From positions 1-57,776 of the forward strand of contig CADBZI010000006.1 in the NCBI GenBank assembly GCA_902799015.1: 57,776 nucleotides of DNA. Direction: 5' to 3'. Below the pieces are notes generated by a model that was not told where the DNA came from, made no database searches, and saw only the letters and a list, made by a program, of their open reading frames with translations. Source of the DNA: an uncultured Lachnospiraceae bacterium (GTDB lineage: Bacteria; Bacillota; Clostridia; Lachnospirales; Lachnospiraceae). Of this stretch, positions 7,993 to 16,898 are shown piece after piece (within the stretch, counting starts at the first letter, position 1; the number at the start of each line of letters is the position of its first letter). Position numbers and translations under genes: made by a program.

Positions 7993-8355
7993 CTACTCCA
8001 GCTGCCATGGTTCCAGATCCAGACTCTCGTGCAGAAACACTGCACGGTAATACAGCTCCAGTCCGTTCAGCATGTCTCTGCGCTGTCTCTGGATCTCCTT
8101 CACCTCAAGTGCCGCGCCGATCTCATCATACTGATAATCGGAGTCCTTCGCCTGGGTGCGGATCTGCAGATGCCCTTCCTGATCAAACACGAACAGGATG
8201 ATCCCTCCGATGTCTTCGGTAAACAGCACGCAGATGATATGCAGCTGGTCCTTGATGTCACCCGGAATCCGGCTGAAGATACCGTTAAAATAATATTTCT
8301 GTTCGTAGGCGCTGGCCGCACACAGTACGACCTCGCCTTCCTTTTTCTGTTCCAA
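7993..8355 (-). CDS. DUF6145-like conserved protein
   Basis: This protein of about 120 residues has no known function. It resembles, from memory, the DUF6145 family of Lachnospiraceae found beside dusB: VVLCAASAYEQKYYFN near the start, then KDQLHIICVLFTEDIGGIILFVF. There is no signal peptide or membrane helix. No ATG is available near the beginning; I chose the TTG at 8355, which gives the family-like N-terminus, with AGAGGGAG 12 nt upstream. TTG codons at 8367 and 8379 are alternatives. Its stop lies 5 nt before the dusB start, so it is probably co-transcribed and coupled with dusB, hinting at a role in RNA or translation. Confidence 0.65.
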   Translation of the reverse strand: MEQKKEGEVVLCAASAYEQKYYFNGIFSRIPGDIKDQLHIICVLFTEDIGGIILFVFDQEGHLQIRTQAKDSDYQYDEIGAALEVKEIQRQRRDMLNGLELYYRAVFLHESLDLEPWQLE

Positions 8356-8427
8356 AATGATTCCCAACTCCCTCTTCAACGTGATTGGATGGTTCCAGTC
8401 TGCAGCGCCGCTGCCATCCCGCGGGTT

Positions 8428-9417
8428 CTATACATACCCGTAGATCCCGCGCACGGAGACCTCTCCGGAGCTCACCCTGCTGAGACTGCCCTCTTCCGTT
8501 TCAACCAGCAGAACGCCATGTTCATCGATGCCGCGCGCGATGCCGGTGTACTCTCCCTTGGGATCGAGGACGCGGACCGGACGGTCCTGATTCACGCAGA
8601 CCCGGTTGTAGGCCTCCATCATATCCTTCAGGCTGCCGGTTTCTTCGAATCGCTCATACAGGTCTTCGAATTCCTGCATGAGCACGGCGAGCAGCTGAGC
8701 CCGGTTGACGCTTCTGCCAAGTACAAGCTCCAGGCTTGTGGCAGTCTGCATAAGCTCCTGCGGAATCTGCGTCATATTTGCGTTGATGCCGACGCCGATC
8801 ACAATGTAGTGCACCTCATTGATCTCCGCGCTCATCTCCGTAAGGATTCCGCATATCTTCTTTCCGTCCAGGACCACATCATTGGGCCACTTGATGCCTG
8901 CATCCACGTCATAGAGCGCGTGAACCGTATTTGCCACGGCGAGCCCCATGACCAGTGTGACCATGGAGACCTTATCCGGCGGAAGCTTCGGGCGAAGGAT
9001 CAGCGTAAAGGACGCCGCTTCCCCGGGGCGTGTGACCCAGTGGCGGCCGCTTCTTCCCTTTCCGGCAGTCTGCTCGTCCGCAATGATCAGGGTTCCGTCT
9101 GCCGCGCCTTCCTCCGCGATCTTTTTGGCAAACTGATTCGTGGAGTCGATCGTACTGAAGTAGCGGATCTCCCTGCCCATCCGATGTGTTGTCAGGCGGC
9201 TGCCGACCTCTCTGGCAGCGATCGTATCAGGGACACCGGAAAGACGATACCCCTTCCGGTTCAAAGCCTCGATCTGATAGCCTTCCTCCTGCAGGGCACG
9301 GATGTGCTTCCACACAGCGGTGCGGGTGATCCCAAGGGTATCACTCAGCTCCTGCCCGGAGACGGAAGCGCCGTTTTTTTCCCGCAGTGTCCGGAGAATC
9401 TCATATTTTGTATCCAT
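8428..9417 (-). CDS. birA: Bifunctional biotin-[acetyl-CoA-carboxylase] ligase / biotin repressor
   Basis: The 329-residue protein has an N-terminal winged HTH (SGQELSDTLGITRTAVWKHI, residues 18-37) and the BirA catalytic domain with the biotinyl-AMP loop GKGRSGRHWV and the KWPNDVVLDGKKICGIL motif. It attaches biotin to carboxylase subunits and, through the HTH, represses biotin genes. A short SH3-like C-terminal domain follows. The ATG at 9417 has GGGGAGG upstream and is the family-like start, although the frame is open much further. No biotin biosynthesis genes are nearby, so its regulon is elsewhere. Confidence 0.94.
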   Translation of the reverse strand: MDTKYEILRTLREKNGASVSGQELSDTLGITRTAVWKHIRALQEEGYQIEALNRKGYRLSGVPDTIAAREVGSRLTTHRMGREIRYFSTIDSTNQFAKKIAEEGAADGTLIIADEQTAGKGRSGRHWVTRPGEAASFTLILRPKLPPDKVSMVTLVMGLAVANTVHALYDVDAGIKWPNDVVLDGKKICGILTEMSAEINEVHYIVIGVGINANMTQIPQELMQTATSLELVLGRSVNRAQLLAVLMQEFEDLYERFEETGSLKDMMEAYNRVCVNQDRPVRVLDPKGEYTGIARGIDEHGVLLVETEEGSLSRVSSGEVSVRGIYGYV

Positions 9418-9446
9418 TGTCTGTCTGCCTCCCCGCCGGTCCTCTT

Positions 9447-10070
9447 TTAAGGAATCAGCCAGTGGGAGAGGATTCCTCCTGTTGTATTTCCCAATATACA
9501 GAGTCCCATAAACGGCAGGATCCGGGTGATGCCGGAGTGGCTTGCGGCAAAATAGAAGCCGTCCGCAATGCAGTGCTCCGAACCGGTCAGTATGAATCCG
9601 GCTACGGCAAATACAATGAGCAGCGCGCCCAGCATCGAGCCGGTATATTTCTTCCACGTATGCACCGCGAGATAGATGAACACGTCGCAGAATATGGAGG
9701 AAATGAAGATCTGAAGCGGTGTCTTGGACAGCTTGTTCTCCGCAAGCGTGCTCAGATATTCGATCGTCTCGGGATTGCTGATGGTGAGCCTGGCCGCGAA
9801 GCCGATCCCCGCGGCAGCAATAAGATTCCCGATGAGAACCATCAGATACCATGCGACCTTGGGCAGGATGTCCTGGGGTATGGCACCGCCGCGATCAAAG
9901 AAATAGCAGATCTTTCCGGTATACAGATTCAGTCCGAAGATGCATACCGTCAAAAGACCGGTTGAAAAAAGGATTGCGCCTGCAAGGCCGCCCTTCATGC
10001 AGACAAAAATGAATCCGCCAAGGGCAATCGCCAAACCGGCGCCGATTGATTTCTTAAAATCTTCCATCAT
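9447..10070 (-). CDS. Formate/nitrite transporter family membrane protein
   Basis: The 207-residue protein has six predicted membrane segments starting at about residue 8. FNT-family features are the N-terminal KKSIGAGLAIALGG, LYTGKICYF in the second-third segment region, and GLCILGNTTGGILSHW near the C-terminus, which matches the GN-x-x-GG signature of FNT channels for formate, nitrite or hydrosulfide. It is shorter than typical FNT proteins (about 250-280) because loops and termini are trimmed, not because it is obviously broken. The substrate cannot be told. It lies 29 nt upstream of birA and 39 nt after a small membrane protein gene on the same strand. Confidence 0.8.
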   Translation of the reverse strand: MMEDFKKSIGAGLAIALGGFIFVCMKGGLAGAILFSTGLLTVCIFGLNLYTGKICYFFDRGGAIPQDILPKVAWYLMVLIGNLIAAAGIGFAARLTISNPETIEYLSTLAENKLSKTPLQIFISSIFCDVFIYLAVHTWKKYTGSMLGALLIVFAVAGFILTGSEHCIADGFYFAASHSGITRILPFMGLCILGNTTGGILSHWLIP

Positions 10071-10109
10071 ACTTGTGTCCTTCGGGAAATGCTGCTCGCA
10101 CCCGTGTTC

Positions 10110-10403
10110 TCAGGTCCAGTTCAGATAAGCCAGCGCGCCGAAGCAGGCGCACCCGGCCAGAAACAGGATGCCGGAAGGTACCCATGCGCGTGTCAGAATC
10201 ACCCGGATTGCAAGGGTATAATTCAGGATTCCGCCCAGAACCACAATGGTCTCCGGCACCCACAGGCTGCGATCGAGATTCATCAGATAGATCACGCTCA
10301 GAATGAGCATTCCCGCCGCCATGAACAGGCAGAAGGCTTCCAGAATATGCCGGTCCCGGAGCTTTCTCCGGTATTCTTCCGATGGCATAGACCGATTCGT
10401 CAT
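10110..10403 (-). CDS. Small three-helix membrane protein, function unknown
   Basis: The 97-residue protein starts with a charged cytoplasmic segment (residues 1-20) and has three hydrophobic helices (about 22-42, 48-68 and 72-95). A GGGAG site five nt before the ATG supports it as a real gene. No domain is recognised. It is located 22 nt downstream of argF and upstream of the FNT gene on the same strand, so co-transcription with them is likely; a helper or unrelated membrane role cannot be decided. Confidence 0.65.
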   Translation of the reverse strand: MTNRSMPSEEYRRKLRDRHILEAFCLFMAAGMLILSVIYLMNLDRSLWVPETIVVLGGILNYTLAIRVILTRAWVPSGILFLAGCACFGALAYLNWT

Positions 10404-10425
10404 AATGCTCCCTTCCGCATCCGCC

Positions 10426-11409
10426 TTACAGTGTCAGATCCATAACCGCCTTGATGGTATGCATGCGGTTTTCCGCCTCGTCAAATACGATGGACTGCGC
10501 GGATTCAAACACCTCATCGGTGACTTCCATTGCCGTCAATCCGTACTTTTCATGGATCTTCTTCCCGATTGTCGTGTTCAGATCATGGAACGCGGGCAGG
10601 CAATGCATGAAGACCGCATCTGGACCTGCCAGGGACATCACATGTGCATTGACCTGGTACGGGCTGAGCTTGCGAATGCGCTCCTCCCAGACTGCCTCGT
10701 CCTCGCCCATGGAAACCCACACATCCGTATAGATGACATCGGCTCCTGTGGCGCCTTCTTCGATGCTCTCGGTCAGCGTGATGCTGCCGCCGGATGCCTT
10801 CGCCCATTCCTTGCACTCATCTACCAGCTTCGGATCCGGGAAATACTCCGCATCCGTACACGCGGTGAAATGCAGCCCAAGCTTGGCGCAGACGATCATG
10901 AGGGAGTTCCCCATGTTGTAGCGGGCGTCTCCGAAATACGTCAGTTTTCTTCCCTTCAGATCCTTGAAATGCTCCCGGATCGTCAGCATATCCGCAAGCA
11001 TCTGTGTCGGATGGTACTCATTCGTCAGGCCGTTCCATACCGGAACGCCGGCGTACTTTGCGAGCGCCTCTACGATCTCCTGCTCAAACCCTCTGTACTC
11101 GATGCCGTCATACATACGGCCCAGCACACGGGCGGTATCCGCAATGCTTTCCTTCTTTCCGATCTGCGATCCCGAAGGATCCAGATAGGTGACCTGCATG
11201 CCCAGATCATACGCGGCGACCTCAAAGGAGCACCTGGTCCTCGTACTGGTCTTTTCGAAGATCAACGCAATGTTTTTTCCTTCGTGTCTGCGGTGCGGCG
11301 TACGCGCCTTCTTCAATGCCTTCAGCTCTGCCGCCCGGTCGGTCATGCCGATGATCTCCTCCGGGGTAAAATCCTTCAGTGTCAGAAAACTACGTCCCTG
11401 CAGGTTCAT
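10426..11409 (-). CDS. argF: Ornithine carbamoyltransferase
   Basis: The 327-residue enzyme makes citrulline from ornithine and carbamoyl phosphate. Diagnostic motifs are [18 protein letters not shown] (carbamoyl-phosphate loop), [23 protein letters not shown] (the His-Pro-Thr-Gln site), [10 protein letters not shown] and MHCLPAFHD with the catalytic Cys. Length is normal. The ATG follows AGAGGAATAGAGAA. It could act in arginine synthesis or in arginine deiminase catabolism (arcB); no other arg or arc genes are in the window to decide, and I saw no clear ArgR box in the 79-nt gap upstream. Confidence 0.94.
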   Translation of the reverse strand: MNLQGRSFLTLKDFTPEEIIGMTDRAAELKALKKARTPHRRHEGKNIALIFEKTSTRTRCSFEVAAYDLGMQVTYLDPSGSQIGKKESIADTARVLGRMYDGIEYRGFEQEIVEALAKYAGVPVWNGLTNEYHPTQMLADMLTIREHFKDLKGRKLTYFGDARYNMGNSLMIVCAKLGLHFTACTDAEYFPDPKLVDECKEWAKASGGSITLTESIEEGATGADVIYTDVWVSMGEDEAVWEERIRKLSPYQVNAHVMSLAGPDAVFMHCLPAFHDLNTTIGKKIHEKYGLTAMEVTDEVFESAQSIVFDEAENRMHTIKAVMDLTL

Positions 11410-11488
11410 TTCTCTATTCCTCTTATATCTCTTTTATGCTTGTTGTTCACGGCTTAACCGCGGTGCCTGTCGTTCCGGCTTATGCCGC

Positions 11489-12451
11489 TTACTCTTCAGA
11501 AGCCGGCTCCTGTGTCGGTGTCTCTGATGCGACTTCCTGGATGGACTTGACCAGTCCCGCAACATTCTGAATCTCACTCGGGATGATGATCTTCGTGGCT
11601 CTGCCGTTCGCGACGCTCGGCCACACTTCAAGGCTCTTGAGTGCCAGGACCGCCTGATCCGCGCCGGCTTCCTTGATCATCCGGATTCCGTCCGCTGTTG
11701 CCTGCTGGGTCGTACGGATGGCTTCCGCCTTACCCTGTGCCTCACGCACCATCTTCTCCTTCGCGGCTTCCGCGCGCAGGATTGCGGCTTCCTTCTCAGC
11801 CTCTGCTTCCAGAACCGCGGACTCCTTTCTGCCTTCTGCCGTCAGAATCGCGGACTTCTTCTCACCTTCGGCTGTCAGAATGGCGGCACGTCTCTCACGC
11901 TCGGCCTTCATCTGGCGCTCCATGGAATTCTTGATGTCATCCGGAAGGATGATGTTCTTCAGCTCAACACGGCCTACCTTGATGCCCCAGGGGTCGGTTG
12001 CCTGATCGAGCGTCGCTCTCATGTTGGTGTTGATGACCTCACGGGAGGTGAGGGTCTCATCCAGCTCCATGTCACCGATGATATTTCTCAGCGTTGTCGC
12101 GGTCAGGTTGCCGATTGCCATGATCGGATTCTCGACGCCGTAGGTATACAGCTTCGGATCGGTGATCTGGAAGAAGACAACCGTATCGATCTGCATCGTT
12201 ACGTTGTCCTTGGTAATCACAGGCTGCGGCGGAAAGTCGACGACCTGCTCCTTCAGGATCACGCGCTTCGCGATGCGGTCAATGAACGGCATCTTCAGGT
12301 GAAGGCCTACATCCCAGGTAGCCTGATAGGCGCCAAGCCGCTCGACAACCACAGCGGTTGCCTGCGGAACGATGCGGATGCTTGTCATGATAATCCATAC
12401 GATCAGTACGATCAGAATAATTCCAGCCACGATTCCAGCATTTATTGCCAT
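11489..12451 (-). CDS. SPFH/Band 7 (stomatin-like, QmcA-type) membrane protein
   Basis: The 320-residue protein has one N-terminal membrane helix (residues 6-26), then the Band 7 domain (IVPQATAVVVERLGAYQ, VDFPPQPVITKDNVTMQIDT, DETLTSREVINTNMR) and a long Ala/Glu/Lys-rich coiled coil (about 190-260) with tandem LTAEGEKKSA-like repeats. A C-terminal SLEVWPSVANGRATKIIIPSE segment is typical of QmcA/paraslipin proteins. Such proteins form cage-like membrane scaffolds and microdomains. The NfeD gene 79 nt upstream is the classic partner, and both probably follow the promoter at 13512-13540. Confidence 0.9.
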   Translation of the reverse strand: MAINAGIVAGIILIVLIVWIIMTSIRIVPQATAVVVERLGAYQATWDVGLHLKMPFIDRIAKRVILKEQVVDFPPQPVITKDNVTMQIDTVVFFQITDPKLYTYGVENPIMAIGNLTATTLRNIIGDMELDETLTSREVINTNMRATLDQATDPWGIKVGRVELKNIILPDDIKNSMERQMKAERERRAAILTAEGEKKSAILTAEGRKESAVLEAEAEKEAAILRAEAAKEKMVREAQGKAEAIRTTQQATADGIRMIKEAGADQAVLALKSLEVWPSVANGRATKIIIPSEIQNVAGLVKSIQEVASETPTQEPASEE

Positions 12452-12530
12452 GATACTATCCTCCCTTCTTCGATCCGTTCCGATGGACGAATCCTTCCCA
12501 CGCTATCTCTCTATCTCTATGTGCGAATGA

Positions 12531-12986
12531 TCAGTTCTTCTCCCGTTCGAGTTTCTTCACAGCCAGTCTTACGCCGTCCACCTCACTGATCATAACGACC
12601 GTATCCTTCCGGATGATCTCATCATCATCCACTGCCTTCGCGCTCCAGAACTGTCCATTTACCTGAACGGCACCTGTCGCATGCAGATTGTCTATGGTTT
12701 CTGTCACGAGCGCTCTCTTTCCGACCAGCGCCTGCGCGCCGCTCCGGATCTGATCCTTCTGCTTCACGCCGAGCTTGCGCGCCATCGGCCGGATCAGAAG
12801 AAGCAGCACCAGGGAAACGCCTAAAAATACACCTGCCTCGATCCAGATATTGCTGATTGCGAAGGAAACCAGAAATGCCGCCAGGCTTCCTCCCACAAAC
12901 CAGATGGATACCAGGCTGATGGTGATCATCTCGAGAATCAGAAACAGGATCATCACGACCAGCCAGAAGATTGCTTCGGTGCTCAT
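12531..12986 (-). CDS. NfeD-family membrane protein
   Basis: The 151-residue protein has N-terminal helices (residues 5-25, 30-50 and 52-70) followed by a C-terminal OB-fold (about residues 85-150: ALVGKRALVTETID, GAVQVNGQFWSAKAVDD, VVMISEVDGVRLAVKKLE). This is the short NfeD type, without the protease domain, that pairs with SPFH proteins. The ATG follows AAGGAGG. The gene lies between the PAP2-like gene (13 nt) and the SPFH gene on one strand, in line with a membrane-microdomain operon. Confidence 0.9.
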   Translation of the reverse strand: MSTEAIFWLVVMILFLILEMITISLVSIWFVGGSLAAFLVSFAISNIWIEAGVFLGVSLVLLLLIRPMARKLGVKQKDQIRSGAQALVGKRALVTETIDNLHATGAVQVNGQFWSAKAVDDDEIIRKDTVVMISEVDGVRLAVKKLEREKN

Positions 12987-12999
12987 GCCTTTTTCCTCC

Positions 13000-13488
13000 T
13001 TACATCATGTTCAGGGCATTCTCAATCAGCGGCGCTGCCCACAGACACATCAGCAGCGCGACTCCGATTCCAATCAGAATACCGACAATCACTTCCGGTA
13101 ATGTGTGTCCCATGCTTTCGTCAAGCGGTTTCTCATACAGCGGTGTCCTTCCTTCGGCGAGGTCCTTCTCCCGCATCGCGTTGAGAATCTTTGACTGTCT
13201 TCCAGACTCCAGCCGCACACCCATCGCGTCATACATGACAACCATCGCCAGAAACAGAGCGATCGCAAATTCGGGGCTTTTCGCGCCTGAGCTCAGCAGA
13301 CATCCCACGGTCAGTCCCGTGACGGTGGCAGAATGCGAACTCGGCATGCCCCCGCCTCCGGTGAGTCTTTCCTTCCGGAAGCCATAACGGATCGATTCAT
13401 ACAGAATCTTTGAAACCTGCGCCACCAGCCAGGCTCCGCCCGCTGAGAGGAATACAGGATTCTGAATCAGGTCTGTGAAGATGTTCAT
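13000..13488 (-). CDS. Divergent PAP2-family membrane protein
   Basis: The 162-residue protein has four or five hydrophobic segments. It shows the signature of the divergent PAP2 (DUF212) group: LVAQVSKILYE, GGGGMPSSHSATVTGLT (the Ser-His motif of acid phosphatases) and a GHTLPEVIVGILIGIGVAL tail. Canonical PAP2 enzymes dephosphorylate lipids; the divergent group's substrate is not known. The ATG follows AGGAGAGG and a good promoter lies 24 bp upstream, so this is likely the first gene of a PAP2-NfeD-SPFH transcript. Confidence 0.88.
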   Translation of the reverse strand: MNIFTDLIQNPVFLSAGGAWLVAQVSKILYESIRYGFRKERLTGGGGMPSSHSATVTGLTVGCLLSSGAKSPEFAIALFLAMVVMYDAMGVRLESGRQSKILNAMREKDLAEGRTPLYEKPLDESMGHTLPEVIVGILIGIGVALLMCLWAAPLIENALNMM

Positions 13489-13511
13489 TGGCCTCTCCTA
13501 AGTTTCATTTT

Positions 13512-13540
13512 ATCATATGCACAGGACACATCCGATGCAA
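13512..13540 (-). promoter_or_regulatory. Promoter for the PAP2-NfeD-SPFH group
   Basis: On the minus strand TTGCAT (13535-13540) and TATGAT (13512-13517) are separated by 17 bp. The -10 box lies 24 bp upstream of the PAP2 start at 13488. A second ATGCAA, part of a repeated TCCGATGCAA word, is at 13574-13579 but lacks a -10 partner. Confidence 0.65.
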
Positions 13541-13616
13541 CCGCTTCTTGATGATACGCGAAGGACGCTTCCGATGCAATCCTTTCGCGGACTCTCGTTC
13601 GGGTCCCTCGTTTGGA

Positions 13617-14093
13617 TCAGGCTCCCCGGTCGTAGATCCCGGACTTGCCGCCTTCCTTGTGCAGCAAATGAATCTGCCCGATCTCCATGGACTTGTCCAC
13701 TGCCTTACACATGTCATAGATGGTCAGAAGCGCGACACTGACGCCGGTCAAGGCTTCCATCTCCACGCCGGTCCGGCCCTTGCACCGTACCGTGCAGATT
13801 GCTCTGATCTGATGCGCTTCTGCGTCCTTTTCAAAGTCGACCGCCGCTTTGGTCAGATTCAGGATGTGGCACAGCGGGATCAGGTCAGAGGTTTTCTTTG
13901 CCCCCATAATCCCCGCGATCCGGGCGCATCCAAGGACATCTCCCTTCTCTATGGTGCCCTCCGAGATCTTGCGGAAGCATTCCTCACTGACGGTGATCGT
14001 CCCTTCCGCGACAGCCATACGCTCCGACACATCCTTACCGGTGACGTCAACCATCGCAGCATGTCCATTTTCGTCGAAATGCGTGAATTCCAT
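13617..14093 (-). CDS. moaC: Cyclic pyranopterin monophosphate synthase MoaC
   Basis: The 158-residue enzyme carries out the second half of the first step of molybdenum cofactor synthesis, forming cPMP from the product of MoaA. Family motifs include [18 protein letters not shown] at the start, [22 protein letters not shown] (substrate-binding Lys/His) and [25 protein letters not shown]. Length is exactly normal. The AGGAG site overlaps the stop of the MoeA-like gene 8 nt upstream, so the pair is an operon. No moaA, moaE/D or moeB occurs in the window. Confidence 0.95.
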   Translation of the reverse strand: MEFTHFDENGHAAMVDVTGKDVSERMAVAEGTITVSEECFRKISEGTIEKGDVLGCARIAGIMGAKKTSDLIPLCHILNLTKAAVDFEKDAEAHQIRAICTVRCKGRTGVEMEALTGVSVALLTIYDMCKAVDKSMEIGQIHLLHKEGGKSGIYDRGA

Positions 14094-14101
14094 GTGTTCT
14101 C

Positions 14102-15169
14102 CTAGCGGCGTCCTTTTCCAAAACCACAGGCTGGCCAGGTGCAGGTTTCACAGCCAAGGCACAGTCCACCCTCACCCAATGACCAGATCTCTTCCGCACG
14201 AATGAGATCATCCGCCATAATTCTGGGGAGCAGCAGATCAAAGATCGTGCGCTTCGCGTACATGACGCAGCCCGGAAGGCCGCAGATCACGCGCTCCGGC
14301 TTCACTTTCTGCCCGCCGTCTTTCTCCTCCAGGTAAGAAAGCAGGAACATCGCGCCGGGAAGAACCGGCGCTCCGTACGTCACGATACGCGCTCCGGTGT
14401 TGCGGATCGCCAGCGGCGTCCGGTCATCCGGATCCACGCTCATGCCGCCGGTACACAGGATCAGATCCGCGCCCAGGTCGAGAAGCTTGCGGATCGCTGC
14501 CGTCGTCATCCGGTCGTCATCGTCCGACATCTCATGGCCAACCAGCTCTGTATCATACTCCGCCAGCTTCTGAAGCAGTACCGGCGTGAAGGAATCTTCG
14601 ATTCTTCCCCGGTACACTTCGGATCCGGTGGTCACAATTCCAACCTTTCTGTGGACAAAAGGCTTCAGGCTCAGAACAGGGGCGCCCCCTGTCTCCTGTT
14701 TTGTGCGCCGCACCATATCATCCATCTTTTCCTTCTCGATCACGAGCGGAATGATGCGGGTGCCTGCCAGCTTATCGCCTGCCTTCACAGGAGTGTCGCC
14801 AAAGCGTGTCGCGATCATCATCTGGGGTGTGGAATTGATCGTCAGAAGGGCTTTGGCGTCAACCTTGAACAGGCCATCGCAATCTGCCTTCAGTTCAATC
14901 TTTCCCTCAGACGGCGCTCCGGCTGTCATATGCGGTCCGATCGCAAGATCGCGCAGAATGGCAGCGGCCTCGTCCTCATGAAGCATTCCATCCGTCTTCT
15001 CCCAGACATAGAGGTTCTCTTTTCCGATGCTCAGAAGAACCGGGATGTCTTCTTTGGTAACAATATGCCCCTTTTTGAATGCGGGGCCTTTATATTTTCC
15101 AGGGATAATCTGTGTCATGTCATGGCACAGGACGTGTCCCACCGCGTCGATTGTTTTGATCTGTTTCAT
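14102..15169 (-). CDS. MoeA-like molybdopterin-binding protein with a Cys-rich C-terminus
   Basis: The 355-residue protein begins at the ATG at 15169 (family-like [21 protein letters not shown]). It has the N-terminal MoeA-like segment ([16 protein letters not shown]) and the MoCF domain ([19 protein letters not shown], then [18 protein letters not shown] and [20 protein letters not shown]), which bind molybdopterin and insert molybdate. The last residues, [16 protein letters not shown], add four cysteines. This is a known clostridial variant of MoeA often associated with molybdenum hydroxylase gene sets. It is co-transcribed with moaC. Confidence 0.85.
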   Translation of the reverse strand: MKQIKTIDAVGHVLCHDMTQIIPGKYKGPAFKKGHIVTKEDIPVLLSIGKENLYVWEKTDGMLHEDEAAAILRDLAIGPHMTAGAPSEGKIELKADCDGLFKVDAKALLTINSTPQMMIATRFGDTPVKAGDKLAGTRIIPLVIEKEKMDDMVRRTKQETGGAPVLSLKPFVHRKVGIVTTGSEVYRGRIEDSFTPVLLQKLAEYDTELVGHEMSDDDDRMTTAAIRKLLDLGADLILCTGGMSVDPDDRTPLAIRNTGARIVTYGAPVLPGAMFLLSYLEEKDGGQKVKPERVICGLPGCVMYAKRTIFDLLLPRIMADDLIRAEEIWSLGEGGLCLGCETCTWPACGFGKGRR

Positions 15170-15509
15170 GTGTTTGCTCGCTTCCCTCGGCTTTGGGGCT
15201 TTGGGGGTTTGGGGTTGTTGTGATGTACGGATCGCTCCGTTGCTTCGCAACTCTCGCGCTCCTCGGACACTCCGCACTCCCGTAATTTGCCACAGCAAAT
15301 TACTCCGTGCTCCGTGTCCGGTGGGTCAAAACCTCTTTCGCCTCCGGCAAGCATCGCGCGCGATGCTTCCCTCGGCTTCATAGCTTTTGACCCTTTACAT
15401 CATATTATACCCGTTTTCGCCTTGATATGGTAAACTTTCTTCGGGTGGTTTCCCGGCTGGTGCGGGTGTGTTGCCGGGGTTGTTTTGTCTGGTTTTCCGG
15501 GAGTGTTTC
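15170..15509. other. Gene-free intergenic region with palindromic repeat and promoter candidates
   Basis: These 340 bp separate the minus-strand MoeA-like gene from the plus-strand secreted-protein gene. They contain the palindromic repeat described separately, a CATCGCGCGCGATG palindrome near 15352, and on the minus strand TATAAT (15404-15409) with a weak TTTACC 19 bp upstream, a possible promoter for the MoeA-like gene. Short open frames here show no protein-like composition. Confidence 0.5.
15266..15329. repeat. Palindromic intergenic repeat, copy A
   Basis: The 61-bp core at 15269-15329 is matched by 27203-27263 with about eight differences. It folds as a long imperfect hairpin: GGACAC pairs with GTGTCC at the ends and GTAATTTGC with GCAAATTAC around a 4-nt loop. 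Copies lie only between genes. See also copies B and C. Confidence 0.7.
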
Positions 15510-16790
15510 ATGTTGTACAGGTGTTTTTCTTTTCTTCGTGCCGGCTTGTTTTGGAAGGTGGCTGAGGGGGTTGTTTTTCTTTGTGTTCTTGCCGGTGGGT
15601 TGTCCGGGCTGGTGTTTGCTGCAGGTGCGGAGGCTCCTTCTGCTCCTGCGCTTATCTCTGATCTGGAGGATGCGGGGGAGGCTGAGGATGTCATTGTCAC
15701 GGATCTTCCTGACGAGACGGATGTCCCCGAGTCCGAGGATATGGCACAGACCGAGCCTCTTCTGGAGACGGAGGCTGTGTATGAGATTCCGGCTGCTCTT
15801 ACGGAGAGCCTGAAAAAGGATACGCCTGTCGGGCAGGCTGCTGAGATGACGCTGGGGGAATGTAATGCTTTTGTCCAAAAGATCTTCCGGGCTAATTCTG
15901 CAAAAGCGTTGTGGAAGCGGCATGCAAATGTGTCTGCCACGTTTCGTCTGTTTGAGACGGAGTCTCAGATGTGGAAGGAGTACAGCTGTTTCTATGCAGA
16001 TCCCATGCTGTACTACTCAGATGACTGGACGCCGGGGCTGGAGGAGCTGAGACTGCTGATCCGCGGAGAAAATGAATGTGTGGAGGACTATACCCGCTCC
16101 ATGCGCTTTGTTCGTTTTCTGAATGCATCCGGGCAGCCCTACCGTAATCCGGCTGCGGATCCCGTCACACTGAGTGCGGATACACCCGACGAGCTGCTGT
16201 TGCTGATCCATGCGGCAGATGACACGCTGTTTGTCGTGACGCAGCTGACGGAGCCATCCATTGCAGGGCTCGGACTTGAAGAACCTGGCGCAGGGTCATT
16301 TTATTCCTGTACCTATCTGCTGGATCCGGAAACGCTGGATCTTCGTATGCTTCAGATCGCGCTGCACGATGCCGGTGATCCGGCAGAAGGCGCTTCCGAT
16401 GGGGATACAGATAGACATTCTTCCGATGGCGCTGCAGCTTCCTACGTTGTGACGGAGCTTCGAAATATCACCTACTCCTACGACCACGGCATGACGCCGT
16501 TTGTCGAGACCGGCTGCAGGGGGCTGCTCCGGCATATGGATCCGGAGAAGGTTTGGGAGGAAGAAGACCTGCGTACCGTTACCGTCACATTGGATCCGAA
16601 GACAGAGGAGGAACAGGTCTATACCGTCTCTGTGCTCAAAGGCGACCCGGTTGCCTGCACTTTGCCGGAGGGATATACACTCTTTTCGGATGAAGCGCTC
16701 ACGATTCCCTGGGTAGACAACGGGGATTACGCATCGGATCTTTTCCTGTGGGCAGCTGCGGACCCTGCGGACAGCGTCATAGAGGGATAG
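15510..16790 (+). CDS. Secreted or membrane-anchored protein, function unknown
   Basis: The 426-residue protein starts at the ATG at 15510 behind CCGGGAG. Residues 1-40 look like a signal peptide or membrane anchor (basic start, then VVFLCVLAGGLSGLVFAAG). An acidic, Glu/Asp/Pro-rich linker (about 42-100) leads to a globular domain with many aromatic residues (DPMLYYSDDWTPG, FYSCTYLLDPETLDL). No family is recognised. The mature protein is strongly acidic. It stands alone on the plus strand just before the diguanylate cyclase gene, whose own promoter begins right at its stop codon. An extracellular lipoprotein-like or sensor role is possible but not shown. Confidence 0.75.
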   Translation: MLYRCFSFLRAGLFWKVAEGVVFLCVLAGGLSGLVFAAGAEAPSAPALISDLEDAGEAEDVIVTDLPDETDVPESEDMAQTEPLLETEAVYEIPAALTESLKKDTPVGQAAEMTLGECNAFVQKIFRANSAKALWKRHANVSATFRLFETESQMWKEYSCFYADPMLYYSDDWTPGLEELRLLIRGENECVEDYTRSMRFVRFLNASGQPYRNPAADPVTLSADTPDELLLLIHAADDTLFVVTQLTEPSIAGLGLEEPGAGSFYSCTYLLDPETLDLRMLQIALHDAGDPAEGASDGDTDRHSSDGAAASYVVTELRNITYSYDHGMTPFVETGCRGLLRHMDPEKVWEEEDLRTVTVTLDPKTEEEQVYTVSVLKGDPVACTLPEGYTLFSDEALTIPWVDNGDYASDLFLWAAADPADSVIEG

Positions 16791-16791
16791 G

Positions 16792-16820
16792 TTGTAAAAC
16801 ACGGAAAATCATGGTAATAT
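16792..16820 (+). promoter_or_regulatory. Promoter for the diguanylate cyclase gene
   Basis: TTGTAA (16792-16797) and TAATAT (16815-16820) are 17 bp apart, starting 2 bp after the stop codon of the preceding gene and about 80 bp before the cyclase start. Confidence 0.65.
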
Positions 16821-16898
16821 AAACTGATTTTTGTGTACCTTTCACAACAGTACCGTGTCATACGATCCCAGCCTTGAGAAGGCAGAAGGTGTCGCCGT

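Noticed and set aside
7909..9450. A 513-residue open frame on the plus strand
   Set aside because: It spans dusB, the DUF6145-type gene and birA in antisense and has shadow-frame composition.
16800..16898. A c-di-GMP riboswitch before the diguanylate cyclase
   Set aside because: The leader is under 100 nt and lacks the conserved GEMM core and tetraloop receptor sequences.
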